Source of the DNA: Haloarchaeobius amylolyticus
GTDB lineage: Archaea > Halobacteriota > Halobacteria > Halobacteriales > Natrialbaceae
DNA: 64,000 nt
Assembly: GCF_026616195.1 (NCBI RefSeq)
Contig: NZ_JANHDH010000001.1
Coordinates: 682,001-746,000, forward strand
Reading direction: 5' to 3'
Shown piece after piece: positions 35,779 through 45,500 of this stretch (within the stretch, counting starts at the first letter, position 1; the number at the start of each line of letters is the position of its first letter). A model generated the notes under the pieces. The model worked only from the letters and a program-made list of their open reading frames with translations, was not told where the DNA came from and did not search any database. Both the position numbers and the translations under genes were made by a program.

Positions 35779-37905
35779 ATGGAACCCAAGCGAGAGTTGA
35801 CGAGCGTCGACCTCGCCGCCCTCGTCTCCGAGCTGAACGCCTACCGGGGCGCGAAGCTCGACAAGGCGTATCTCTACGGCGACGACATGCTCCGCCTGAA
35901 GATGCGCGACTTCGAGCGCGGCCGGGTCGAGTTGCTCCTGGAGGTGGGCGACACGAAACGCGCCCACGTCGCCGCGCCGAGTCACGTCCCCGACGCGCCC
36001 GGGCGGCCGCCGAACTTCGCGATGATGTTGCGCAACCGCCTCTCCGGCGCTGACTTCGAGGGCGTCGAGCAGTTCGAGTTCGACCGCATCCTCGAGTTCT
36101 CGTTCTCCCGCGAGGACAAGGACACGAAGATCATCGTCGAGCTGTTCGGCCACGGGAACGTCGCGGTCTGCGACGAGAACTACGAGGTCGTCGACTGCCT
36201 CGACACCGTCCGCCTCAAGTCGCGAACCGTCGCGCCGGGTTCGCTGTACGAGTTCCCGGAGTCGCGACTGAACCCGCTGACGGTGGACTACGACGCCTTC
36301 GTCGCGAAGATGAACGAGTCCGACACCGACGTGGTCCGGACGCTCGCCACCCAGCTCAACTGGGGCGGGCTCTGGGGCGAAGAGCTCTGCCAGCGCGCCG
36401 GCGTCGAGAAGGCGATGGATATCGCCGAGGCGGGCGAGGCCGAGTACGAGGCGATATACGACGCGGTCCAGCGCCTCGCGCAGTCGCTCTCGTCGGCCGA
36501 CCTCGACCCCCGCATCTACTACGAGGAACCCGAGGACGACGAGGGCAGCCGCCGCGTCCTCGACGTGACGCCGGTCCCGCTGGAGGAGCGCGAGACGCTC
36601 GCCAGCGACGTCTACGACACGTTCAACGGCGCCTGTGACGACTACTTCTACGAGCTCGAGGTCGAGGACGAGGAGGAGTCCGGCGGCAAAAGCGGGTCGA
36701 ACCGGCCGGACTTCGCCGAGCAGATCGCCAAGCACGAGCGCATCATCGAGCAGCAGGAGGGCGCCATCGAGGGCTTCGAGCAGCAGGCCGAGGCCGAGCG
36801 CGAGAAGGCCGAACTGCTGTACAGCCACTACGGACTGGTCGACGAGGTCTGTTCGACCATCCGGGCCGCCCGCGAGGAGGAGGTCCCGTGGGACGACATC
36901 GCCGCGAAGTTCGACCAGGGGGCCGAGCAGGGCATCCCCGAGGCCGAGGCCGTCGTCTCGGTCGACGGAGCGGAACGGACCGTCACGCTCGACCTCGACG
37001 GGACCGACGTCACCGTGGACGTGTTCGAGGGCGTCGAGAAGAACGCGGACCGGCTCTACACCGAGGCCAAGCGCGTCGAGGAGAAGAAAGAGGGCGCGCT
37101 GGCGGCCATCGAGGACACCCGCGAGGAACTCGCGGACATCAAGGAGCGCCGCGACCAGTGGGACGCCCGCGAGGAGGAAGACGACGACGCGGGCGACGAG
37201 GAGGACGCCGAGACCGACTGGCTCGCTCTGCAGTCGGTGCCCATCCGGACCGACGAGAAGTGGTTCGAGCGCTTCCGCTGGTTCCACACCAGCGACGGTT
37301 TCCTCGTCATCGGCGGGCGGAACGCCGACCAGAACGAGGAACTGGTCAAGAAGTACCTCGACAAGGGCGACAAGGTGTTCCACACGCAGGCCCACGGCGC
37401 GCCCGTCACCGTCCTGAAGGCGACCGACCCGAGCGAGCCGTCACGGGACGTCGACTTCCCCGAGTCGAGCATCGAGGAGGCCGCCCAGTTCGCGGTGACG
37501 TACTCCTCGGTCTGGAAGGACGGCGTCTTCGCCGCCGACGTGTACGCGGTCGACGGCGACCAGGTGACCAAGACGCCCGAGAGCGGCGAGTACCTCGAGA
37601 AGGGGTCGTTCGCCATCCGGCGCGACCGAACCTACCACAACGACACCGCGGTCGGCTGTGCGGTCGGCATCCAGTGCGAGCCCCTGACCCGGGTCATCGG
37701 CGGGCCGCCCTCGGCCATCGAGGACCGGACCGAGGTCAGTGCGCGGGTCGAACCCGGCCGGTTCGCACAGGGCGACGTGGCAAAGCGCATCTACCGGGGG
37801 TTCCGCGAGGCGTTCACGGACACGTCGTTCGTCAGGAAGGTGGCCAGCCCGGACAAGATACAGCACTTCCTCCCGCCGGGCGGGAGCCGCATCCTCGAGG
37901 AGTAG
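35779..37905 (+). CDS. rqcH: RqcH/NEMF/Rqc2 family ribosome quality-control protein
   Basis: The 708-aa protein has the NFACT N-terminal domain (MEPKRELTSVDLAALVSELN...) with the Asp-Arg pair in FDRILEF (residues 102-103) that matches the DR motif bacterial RqcH and yeast Rqc2 need for tailing. Helix-hairpin and long coiled-coil regions follow (about 300-370 and 425-475), then an NFACT-R domain (WFERFRWFHTSDGFLVIGG). Family members bind stalled large subunits and recruit tRNA to add C-terminal Ala-like tails. Pelota, which splits stalled ribosomes, is 1.4 kb downstream. Confidence 0.9.
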   Translation: MEPKRELTSVDLAALVSELNAYRGAKLDKAYLYGDDMLRLKMRDFERGRVELLLEVGDTKRAHVAAPSHVPDAPGRPPNFAMMLRNRLSGADFEGVEQFEFDRILEFSFSREDKDTKIIVELFGHGNVAVCDENYEVVDCLDTVRLKSRTVAPGSLYEFPESRLNPLTVDYDAFVAKMNESDTDVVRTLATQLNWGGLWGEELCQRAGVEKAMDIAEAGEAEYEAIYDAVQRLAQSLSSADLDPRIYYEEPEDDEGSRRVLDVTPVPLEERETLASDVYDTFNGACDDYFYELEVEDEEESGGKSGSNRPDFAEQIAKHERIIEQQEGAIEGFEQQAEAEREKAELLYSHYGLVDEVCSTIRAAREEEVPWDDIAAKFDQGAEQGIPEAEAVVSVDGAERTVTLDLDGTDVTVDVFEGVEKNADRLYTEAKRVEEKKEGALAAIEDTREELADIKERRDQWDAREEEDDDAGDEEDAETDWLALQSVPIRTDEKWFERFRWFHTSDGFLVIGGRNADQNEELVKKYLDKGDKVFHTQAHGAPVTVLKATDPSEPSRDVDFPESSIEEAAQFAVTYSSVWKDGVFAADVYAVDGDQVTKTPESGEYLEKGSFAIRRDRTYHNDTAVGCAVGIQCEPLTRVIGGPPSAIEDRTEVSARVEPGRFAQGDVAKRIYRGFREAFTDTSFVRKVASPDKIQHFLPPGGSRILEE

Positions 37906-37947
37906 GGGCGTCGCGAAAACAGGTCGCGTCGGTCGCGTCGCTCGGTC

Positions 37948-38394
37948 TCAGGCGATGCTGTCGGCGATGCCGGCGACGACCGGGACCCGGACCGTCTCGC
38001 CCTGGTACGTCTTGTAAAGCATGTAGAGCCAGAGCGCGAACGCCCCGAACCCTGCCACGAGGCCGACCAGCGAGAGCACCAGCGAGATGAGTCCGCCGAG
38101 GAGCCCACCGATGACGATACCGAGGACGATGTTCACCATCGCCAGTGCGAACGACGCCGCGAAGATGGCGATGGAGAGGACGATGGACTGGGCGGCGTGG
38201 AACCGCACGAACTGGTTCTCGGATTCGAGGACGAACACGATGGCGCCGGAGACGACGCCGAAGACGTAGGCGAGCGCGCCGGCGACGTTCTCGTCCACGC
38301 CGAGGCTCGTCTTCTCGCTGGTCGATGTCGCGGTCGGCTCGCTGGTCGAATCTGCAGTGCTGATGGGGTCTGCCGTGAGGTCGTCGGTTGCCAT
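37948..38394 (-). CDS. DUF4870 membrane protein
   Basis: The 148-aa protein has a polar Ser/Thr-rich N-tail (about 1-35) and three or four hydrophobic segments. FHAAQSIVLSIAIF and the C-terminal LWLYMLYKTYQGE are typical of DUF4870 (a TMEM-like family). Convergent with rqcH. Function unknown. Confidence 0.78.
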   Translation of the reverse strand: MATDDLTADPISTADSTSEPTATSTSEKTSLGVDENVAGALAYVFGVVSGAIVFVLESENQFVRFHAAQSIVLSIAIFAASFALAMVNIVLGIVIGGLLGGLISLVLSLVGLVAGFGAFALWLYMLYKTYQGETVRVPVVAGIADSIA

Positions 38395-38559
38395 GTGGTC
38401 CTATCACAATGTCACACGATAAACCTATGCACCCGTTGTGGGTTTCTCGAACGGTCTAACGACCGGTTCGGGGCAGCGTCGAGAACCAGCAGGCACTTGC
38501 GACTCCGGGTGCGACCGCGAACCATGACCGGCCCGACCCGTCGCCGAGGTGACTGCTGA

Positions 38560-39270
38560 GTGCTCGTCGACGCGTTTCGTTACCCCTTCCGTGGCGACGA
38601 CGCCCGGACCGTCTGGGCCGCACTCGCTGGCTTCGGCCTCGCGGCCGCCCTCCTCGCCCGGTTCGCGGTCGGCCTGTACCCGACCGTCGTCGCGCTGGTG
38701 CCGGCCCTGCTCGCCGTCGTTCCCGTCCTGCTCTGGGCCGGGTACTGCCACGCCGTGGTCGCCACGACCATCGCGGGCGACGCCGACCCGCCCAGCCTCG
38801 GCTCGATGCGGGAACTGGGGAGCGACGGTGCCCGGACCGCTGTCCTGACCGTCGCCAGCCTCTCGATTCCGACCGTCGTCCTGCTCGTGACGGTCCAGGG
38901 CGTCGGCTCGCTGTCCCCGAGCGAGGTCTCGGGGGGCGGCGGCGCCCTGTTCGTGCTCGGCGGCACCGTCACGGTCTGTCTCGCCCTCGCCATCGTCTAC
39001 CTGTTTCCCGGCGCGCTGGCGGTCCTCGCGACCGATGGCTCCCTCGCCGAGGCACTCGACCCCCGCGGTCGCCTCCACGTCTACCGCCACAGCGCCTACT
39101 TCCTGACGTGGACCGTCGCGTTCGTCGTCGGTGGCATCGGCGCGACCCTCTTCGGCGTCGTGCTCGCCAACCGGGGCGCACTCGGCCTGTTCGCCCTCGT
39201 CGTCTCGGTGTACACCAGCCTGGTCGCCGCCCGGCTGACGGGCGCTGGCTACCGGCGCGTCGTCGGGTAG
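38560..39270 (+). CDS. DUF4013-type membrane protein
   Basis: The 236-aa protein has about six hydrophobic segments and a GTG start at 38560 (MLVDAFRYPFRGDDARTVW). The N-terminal AFRYPF and the C-terminal YRHSAYFLTW resemble haloarchaeal DUF4013 proteins. It ends 54 nt before pelota and is on the same strand. Function unknown. Confidence 0.72.
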   Translation: MLVDAFRYPFRGDDARTVWAALAGFGLAAALLARFAVGLYPTVVALVPALLAVVPVLLWAGYCHAVVATTIAGDADPPSLGSMRELGSDGARTAVLTVASLSIPTVVLLVTVQGVGSLSPSEVSGGGGALFVLGGTVTVCLALAIVYLFPGALAVLATDGSLAEALDPRGRLHVYRHSAYFLTWTVAFVVGGIGATLFGVVLANRGALGLFALVVSVYTSLVAARLTGAGYRRVVG

Positions 39271-39324
39271 CCACGCTGCGGGAGAAAGGAAAGGATTGTA
39301 CGACCGGCGGCCGGAATCGCCCAC

Positions 39325-40392
39325 ATGCAGATCAAGGAGCGGGTGCAGGTCGACGGGCGCTCGGAACGCATCACGCTCGTCCCCGAGACCATCGACGACC
39401 TGTGGCACCTCCAGTACGTCCTCGAACCCGGCGACCTCGTCGCCGGCGACACCACGCGCCGCATCCAGCGCGACGACGAGCAGTTGCGCGACACCGGCGG
39501 CGAGCGCGAGCACATGCACGTGACCATCGGTGTCGAGGAGGTGGAGTTCCACAAGTTCGCGAACCGCCTGCGGGTGTCGGGGACCATCGAACGCTGTTCC
39601 CGCGAGGACCAGCTCGGCCTCCACCACACGCTCAACGTCGAGGAGCACGACGAGATCGAGGTCGAGAAGGTGTGGAAGCCAGACCAGCTCGACCGGCTCT
39701 CGGAGGCCGAGGAGTCCGCGGACAACCCGGACGTGGCCATCGCGACCGTCGAGGAGGGCGAGGCGCACATCCACACCGTCGCCCAGTACGGCACCGAGGA
39801 CCGCGGGAGCTTCACGGGCACGACGGGCAAGGGCGAGTACGCCCGGGGTCGCTCGGAGCTGTTCGCGGAACTGGCGCAGGCGCTGGCCCGGATGGACGTC
39901 GACGCGGTCATCCTCGCCGGTCCCGGCTTCACCAAGCAGGACGCGTTCAAGTACATCGAGCAGAACCACCCCGAGGTCGCCGAGAAGACGACCATCGTCG
40001 ACACCGCCTCGGTGGGCGACCGGGGCGTCCACGAGGTGCTCAAGCGCGGCGCGGTCGAGGACGTCCAGCGCGAGACCCGCATCGCCGAGGAGGCCGAGTA
40101 CATCGACGAGCTGACCGCCCGCATCGCGACCGGCCACGAGGCCGCCTACGGCCCGGACATGGTCGCGAAGGCCGCCGACTACGGCGCCATCGACCGACTG
40201 CTCGTCCTCGACGAGAAACTGCGCGAGGAGCGCGGGCCCGACGGCGAGTGGGACCTCGACGTGAACGAGCTCATCACGAACGTCGAGCGCAAGGGCGGCG
40301 AGATAACCGTCTTCTCCAGCGAGTTCCCGCCGGGCCAGCAGCTGAAGAACCTCGGCGGCATCGCGGCGCTGTTGCGGTACCGGCTCGATTGA
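39325..40392 (+). CDS. pelA: Pelota (archaeal mRNA surveillance and ribosome rescue factor)
   Basis: The 355-aa aPelota is an eRF1 paralogue that, with archaeal ABCE1 and an EF-1alpha-like GTPase, splits ribosomes stalled on damaged mRNAs. The N-terminal Pelota domain (about residues 1-130) has [18 protein letters not shown]. Middle and C-terminal eRF1-like domains follow; the release-factor GGQ motif is absent, as in all Pelota proteins. Length is typical. Confidence 0.94.
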   Translation: MQIKERVQVDGRSERITLVPETIDDLWHLQYVLEPGDLVAGDTTRRIQRDDEQLRDTGGEREHMHVTIGVEEVEFHKFANRLRVSGTIERCSREDQLGLHHTLNVEEHDEIEVEKVWKPDQLDRLSEAEESADNPDVAIATVEEGEAHIHTVAQYGTEDRGSFTGTTGKGEYARGRSELFAELAQALARMDVDAVILAGPGFTKQDAFKYIEQNHPEVAEKTTIVDTASVGDRGVHEVLKRGAVEDVQRETRIAEEAEYIDELTARIATGHEAAYGPDMVAKAADYGAIDRLLVLDEKLREERGPDGEWDLDVNELITNVERKGGEITVFSSEFPPGQQLKNLGGIAALLRYRLD

Positions 40393-40491
40393 CCCGCCGG
40401 CACCCCACCCATTCGTCCGGGGACCTGTCCTGTTTTCGATACGAAGGAATAGCAAACGAATTGGTGGTCCGCTCCCGAGGGACAGCCACCG

Positions 40492-41535
40492 ATGAGTTCC
40501 GACGATTTCGACATCGACCTCGGTGGTGGCAGTGGGAGTAGCGATAGCGGTGGTGGTGGCGGCCGACGCGGCCTCGTGGTCGCCGCCGCCGGCCTGACCC
40601 TCCTCGTGCTCGTCGTGGTCCTCGTGGCGTTCGTCTTCGGCGGCATCGTTACCGTCGACGAGGGGACCCGTGCGGTACACACGAGCCAGGGCAAGGTCGT
40701 CGGCGTCTACGGCCCCGGCTGGCACGTGAAGCTACCCGTCATCGACGGGGCGCACCACTTCGACGTGCGGACCCAGGAGTACACGATGAGTTCGTCCTCC
40801 GGCGAGGGCGTGAAGTCGAACCGCGACGACTCCATCACGGCGCTCTCCTCGGAGGGGATGGAACTCGACATCGACGTGACGGTGCGGTACCACGTCGTCC
40901 CGAACGAGGTCGACGCCATCTACTCGACCGTCGGCACCTCGAACGAGGAGATCAACCGGAAGATCGTCCGGCCGACCGCGCGCTCTGCGGTCCGGAGCTG
41001 TGCCGCCGAGTACGAGGGTCTGCAGATCTACTCGACCGACCGCGACAGGTTCCGCACCTGCATCAACTCCCAGCTGAGCGCCGAGTTCGAGGCCAACGGC
41101 GTCGCACTGGAGACCGTCCAGATACGCAACGTCCAGCTGCCGCCGAAGGTCGTCGAGGCCATCAACGAGAAGCAGGCGACCGAGAAGCGACTGGAGAAGA
41201 AGGAGACGGAGATCGAGATCGAGAAGAAGGAGAAAGAGCGCGCCGTCATCGAGGCGGAGGCAGAGGCCGAACAGATCCGCATCAAGGGCGAGGCGCTGCG
41301 CGACAACCCGGAGATCCTCCAGCTCCGGTACATCGACGCCATCCGCTCGAACCCGAACACGGTCTACATCCCCTCGGACTCGGGCCTGACGCTGACCCGC
41401 GAGGTGGATTCGCCGAACGGGAACGCGAACGCGACGAACAACTCCTCGCGCGTCGTCGCGGGCCCGGCCGCGGCTGTCGACCCGTCGCTGTTCGCCGCGG
41501 TGGGAGTCGACCCGCCGCGTGTCGCCCCGGTCTGA
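40492..41535 (+). CDS. SPFH (prohibitin/stomatin-like) domain membrane protein
   Basis: The 347-aa protein has a Gly/Ser-rich acidic N-tail (residues 1-25), one transmembrane helix (about 28-52) and an SPFH domain (about 53-240: VDEGTRAVHTSQGKVVG and WHVKLPVIDG). A charged coiled coil (EKRLEKKETEIEIEKKEKER) and a C-terminal disordered tail follow. SPFH proteins form membrane-associated rings or rafts and often regulate proteases; partner unknown here. Confidence 0.86.
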   Translation: MSSDDFDIDLGGGSGSSDSGGGGGRRGLVVAAAGLTLLVLVVVLVAFVFGGIVTVDEGTRAVHTSQGKVVGVYGPGWHVKLPVIDGAHHFDVRTQEYTMSSSSGEGVKSNRDDSITALSSEGMELDIDVTVRYHVVPNEVDAIYSTVGTSNEEINRKIVRPTARSAVRSCAAEYEGLQIYSTDRDRFRTCINSQLSAEFEANGVALETVQIRNVQLPPKVVEAINEKQATEKRLEKKETEIEIEKKEKERAVIEAEAEAEQIRIKGEALRDNPEILQLRYIDAIRSNPNTVYIPSDSGLTLTREVDSPNGNANATNNSSRVVAGPAAAVDPSLFAAVGVDPPRVAPV

Positions 41536-41812
41536 GCCGCTCGCACACCGGACCCTATTCTCGTTGGGTATAGCTCCAATACCCAGCAGCCGATACGTAC
41601 TGATGCGGTCGTCGTACAGGCTCGACACCATCCCACCACCGTGCCACCGGAGTCACAGGCCCCCACGCCGTCCGGCTCCCCGCTTCGGACGCCCTCCCAT
41701 CCCTCACCCCACCCTTTCCCCCACCCACCCCCTTCCTGACAGTGCCTACCGACATAGCGACAGCTGACGGGTCGCTGTCGGGACATGCGAGAAATCGAAG
41801 AGAGTGGTGCCG
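41536..41812. other. Convergent intergenic region with a C-rich tract
   Basis: About 277 bases between the ends of two convergent genes. Positions 41668-41740 are an extreme pyrimidine/C-rich stretch with runs of CCC and CCACC on the + strand. It has no ORF of note, and promoters are not expected here. Confidence 0.4.
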
Positions 41813-42595
41813 CTACTCGACCGGACCGCCGGCCGACTTCGCCAGCTGGATGAGCATCTTCGCGAAGTTCGTCTCCTCGCTCCAGAAGGCCGTCTCCTGG
41901 TCGATGCCGGGCAGTTCCTGCCCGTTCCCGAGGACGCTCATCAGCAGCGCGTCGTCGTCGACGAACACCCCACGGCAGGGGCCACCCTCGCCGGGGTCGA
42001 CGTCGTGGGGGTTCTCGGGTTCGTCGGTCCGGATGCCCGCCTCGTCGGCGAACAGGTCGCGGACGGCGGGGTCCTCGCTCAGCACGGCCGTGTCGACGCC
42101 GCGGTCGGCGCACGCCCGCAGGGCCTCGACGATGGAGTCCGAGACGAGGTCCGGGGAGGCGACGGCGTAGGCGACCGAGTCGTCGGCGCGCCGGATGAGG
42201 TCGGCGGCGCGGTCGGAGATGCGCTCGCGGCCGCGGATGGTCCAGATGGCCTCCTGTTCCTCCTGGTCGTCGCCGTACTGTTCTCGCACCGTCTCGACGT
42301 AGTCGAACGCCTGGTCGGACTCGCGCTCGAAGCGCTCGCGCAGCATCGACCGCGCCTCGTCGGTGCTGACGGGGCGGTACTGCATCGGGCTGGACTGCTG
42401 GACCTCGATGAGGCCGCGGTCCTCCAGTCCCTCCGTCACGCTGTACACCTGTGAACGCGGCACGTCGGCGACCCGGGAGACCTCGCGGGCGGTCCCGGTG
42501 CCGAGCTTCTGCAGGGCGATGAACACCTTGGCCTCGTAGCTGGTGAGGCCGAGGCGTTCCAGCGACTCGATGGCGTCGTCTTCCTCGACACTCAT
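41813..42595 (-). CDS. TrmB family transcriptional regulator
   Basis: The 260-aa protein has an N-terminal winged-helix domain (about residues 8-80: LGLTSYEAKVFIAL and TAREVSRVADVPRSQVYSV) and a C-terminal TrmB-type ligand-binding domain related to phospholipase-D folds. TrmB proteins sense sugars or other metabolites. Its start overlaps the 3' end of the RND exporter by 4 bp, so it is the downstream gene of that operon and probably regulates it. Confidence 0.87.
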   Translation of the reverse strand: MSVEEDDAIESLERLGLTSYEAKVFIALQKLGTGTAREVSRVADVPRSQVYSVTEGLEDRGLIEVQQSSPMQYRPVSTDEARSMLRERFERESDQAFDYVETVREQYGDDQEEQEAIWTIRGRERISDRAADLIRRADDSVAYAVASPDLVSDSIVEALRACADRGVDTAVLSEDPAVRDLFADEAGIRTDEPENPHDVDPGEGGPCRGVFVDDDALLMSVLGNGQELPGIDQETAFWSEETNFAKMLIQLAKSAGGPVE

Positions 42596-45500
42596 CCCTG
42601 GAAGTCCGCACCCCCGTCCTGCCCGGTTGTCGCCTCGGCGCCGGCGTCGTCCTCGCCGTCGAGCCAGCGCTCGTAGAGGACCTCGAGTTCGTCACGGGTC
42701 AACTTGCCCTCGCGGGCCTTCTGGCTGGCCTCGTCGAGGGTCGTCTTGGTGAGCGGCGTCTCGAGCGTCTCGCGGAGGAACGGCGTCATCACCGTCAGCT
42801 CCGCGGGCCCCTCGATGGTGCCGTCACCGGCCGCGGTGCGCAGCGTGGACTCGAACTCGAGTCGCTCACCCGCCTTCGCGTCCTCGGGGACGTTTGCGAA
42901 GTACGCCAGCGAGAGGTCGGTCGGCTCGTCGAGCTCCCACAGGACGTACAGCCGGCGCCCGACCATCGAGTAGGAGGTCGGCCGGGGCGAGAGTTCGGAG
43001 ACCTCGCCCCCGGTGCCGGGCACCCGTTCCGCGAGCATGACGCGGCCCTCGGCGTCCGGGATGGCCAGCGACGCGGTGAACTCGCTGCCGGGCGTCGGCG
43101 TCTCGTCCGCGACGGTCCGCGTCCCGCGCAGGATCGGCGTGGTCGCCGGGACGGCCCCGGCCGGAGCACTCTCGTCCTCGTCGCCGGTCGCGGGCTGGTC
43201 CGCGGCCGCGAGCGAGGTCCATTCGCCGTCGTCGGACGCCGCGCTGTCCGCTTCCTCGTCGGCCTGCTCGGTGTCGACCGCCCCGCCGTTCGGGCTCGTG
43301 GTGGCTGCCTGGGCCGGGACGTCCGTCTCGGTCTTACCCGTCTCGGCCGGCACCGGCGCGGCCTCGGGCTCCTCCTCTATCTGGACCATGTCGTCGGTCT
43401 CGCCGACGTAGCGGTGCCAGACCACGAGGAGGCTCGGCAGCACCAGCACGCTCGCGAGGAACGCGTAGATGATGGTGAGTGCCGTGATGATGCCGAACTG
43501 CTGGAGTGCCGGGAAGATGGCGACGCTCAGCACGCCGAAGCCACCGACCGTGGTGGCCGCGGAGCCGAGCAGTGCACCACCGGTCCCGGTGATGGTCTTG
43601 TCCATCGCCTCCCACTTCGTGTCGCGGCGGCCCAACTCGAGGTTGAACCGCTCGGAGACGTGGATGCTGTAGGCGACCCCGAGCCCGACGGTCAGGCTCG
43701 TGATCATCCCCGTCAGCACGTTGAACGGCATGTCGATGAGGTACATCGTCCCCAGGATCCACGCCACCGAGAGGGCGACGGGGAGCAGGGTGACGATGCC
43801 CAGCGTCGCGCTGCCCTCCGTGATGCGGTAGGCGAGCATCAGGAAGAGGAACACCGCGACGAGCGTGATGACGAGGCTCTGGATGACCGTGTCGAGCAGG
43901 TCGTTCTGGACGACCTCGTTCACCACGGGCGAGCCGGTCGCGATGACCAGCCCGTCGGCGAGCCCGGCGCCGCTCTCGACGCTGTCCGCGATGGCGCGCA
44001 TCTCCTTGGTCGTCTCCGAGGTGGACGCGCCGCCCTTCACGGGCACGACGAGGCGGACGGCCTCGTAGGAGCCGCCGTCGGTCCGGTGGATGACGCCGGC
44101 GGCCTGGTCGGGTGCGACCTCGAACAGCTGGTCGTAGACCCCGGTGACGTTCTGGTCGGGCGCGCCGTCACCGTCGGTGTCCGAGGCGGTGAACGTCCGG
44201 TTGAAGCTCTCGTTCTCGGCCGCGACCTGGGCCATGACGGTCAGGGGCGACCGCGTGTTGACCTCGCCACTGGCACCGGCGAAGGGCGTGTCGTACGCCC
44301 CGTCGTCGATGCGACGGTTCGCGTCGGCCAACGCTTGCAACGTCTTCGGGTCCGTCGGGCCACCCTTTATCAGCACCTGCGCGTTCGAGTCCTCGCGCTG
44401 GAAGTTGTCGTTGACGTAGTCGAGGTTCTGCTTGGCGCTGTACTCGCCCGGCTTCAGCGGCTCGGGCAGTTCGTACATGATCTCCGGCGGTTCGCCGGCG
44501 ATGAAGTCCTCCTGTGCGAAGGAGGTCGACACCTGGCTGCCACCGTAGGCGCCGGCCGCGGAGAGGGTGAGCGCGACGAGGATGACCACGACCGGGGCCT
44601 TCTTCGCCAGCACGGAACCGACCTTCAGGACCTGACTGAACCGGCCGCCGCCGGTCCCGAATGCCCGCTTCTTGCGGTCGAAGCCCCAGCCCTCGAGCAG
44701 GCTGTCGGCCTCGACCTTCAGCGCGGGGATGAACGCCCCGAAGATGGCCAGCGCCGCGACGATACCCCACGAGGAGACGATACCGAAGTCCGCGATGGGC
44801 CCGAGCGGGCTGGTCAGGTTCGAGAGGAACCCGATGACCGTCGTCGCCGTCACCCAGACGAGGGCGATGCCGACGCCGGCGAGCGCGTACTGCATGGAGC
44901 CGCGCACGTCGCTCGGGGTGTTCTCGTCCAGACGCTCCTCACGGTGGCGCATGAAGATGTGGATGGCGTAGTCGATGGACAGCCCGATGAGCAACACCGG
45001 GACCGCGATCATGATCTGGTTGAACGCGATGTCGAGGTAGCCCATCATCCCGAACGTCCACATGAGCACCGCGAAGATGCCGACGAGGCCGAGGACGATG
45101 TCGAGCAGGTCGCGATACGCGACGACGAGCGTGACGATGACGAACAGCAGCGCGAACGGCCCGACGATGGCCAGCGAGTCCGACAGCGACTGGTCGATCT
45201 CCTGGGAGATGACGCCGAAGCCGAAGACGATGTACTCGTCGCCGTTGTCCTGCGAGGTCGCCTCGGCGACGTCCTGCATCTCCAGCTGGGTGTCGATGGT
45301 CGCGTCGGCGACCGAGCCGCCACCCTGGATGTCGCTGCTGGACTGGCTGACCTGCTGGATGATCATCATCCGGGCGTCCGCGGTGGTCGAGCCCGGCTCG
45401 TAGTTCTTCTCCATCAGCTGGAGCGCGCGGCCCGCGAACGGCGACCCGCCGTTCTCGCCGTCACTCTCGGCGAGCACGATGCCGAGCACGTCGTCGACCT

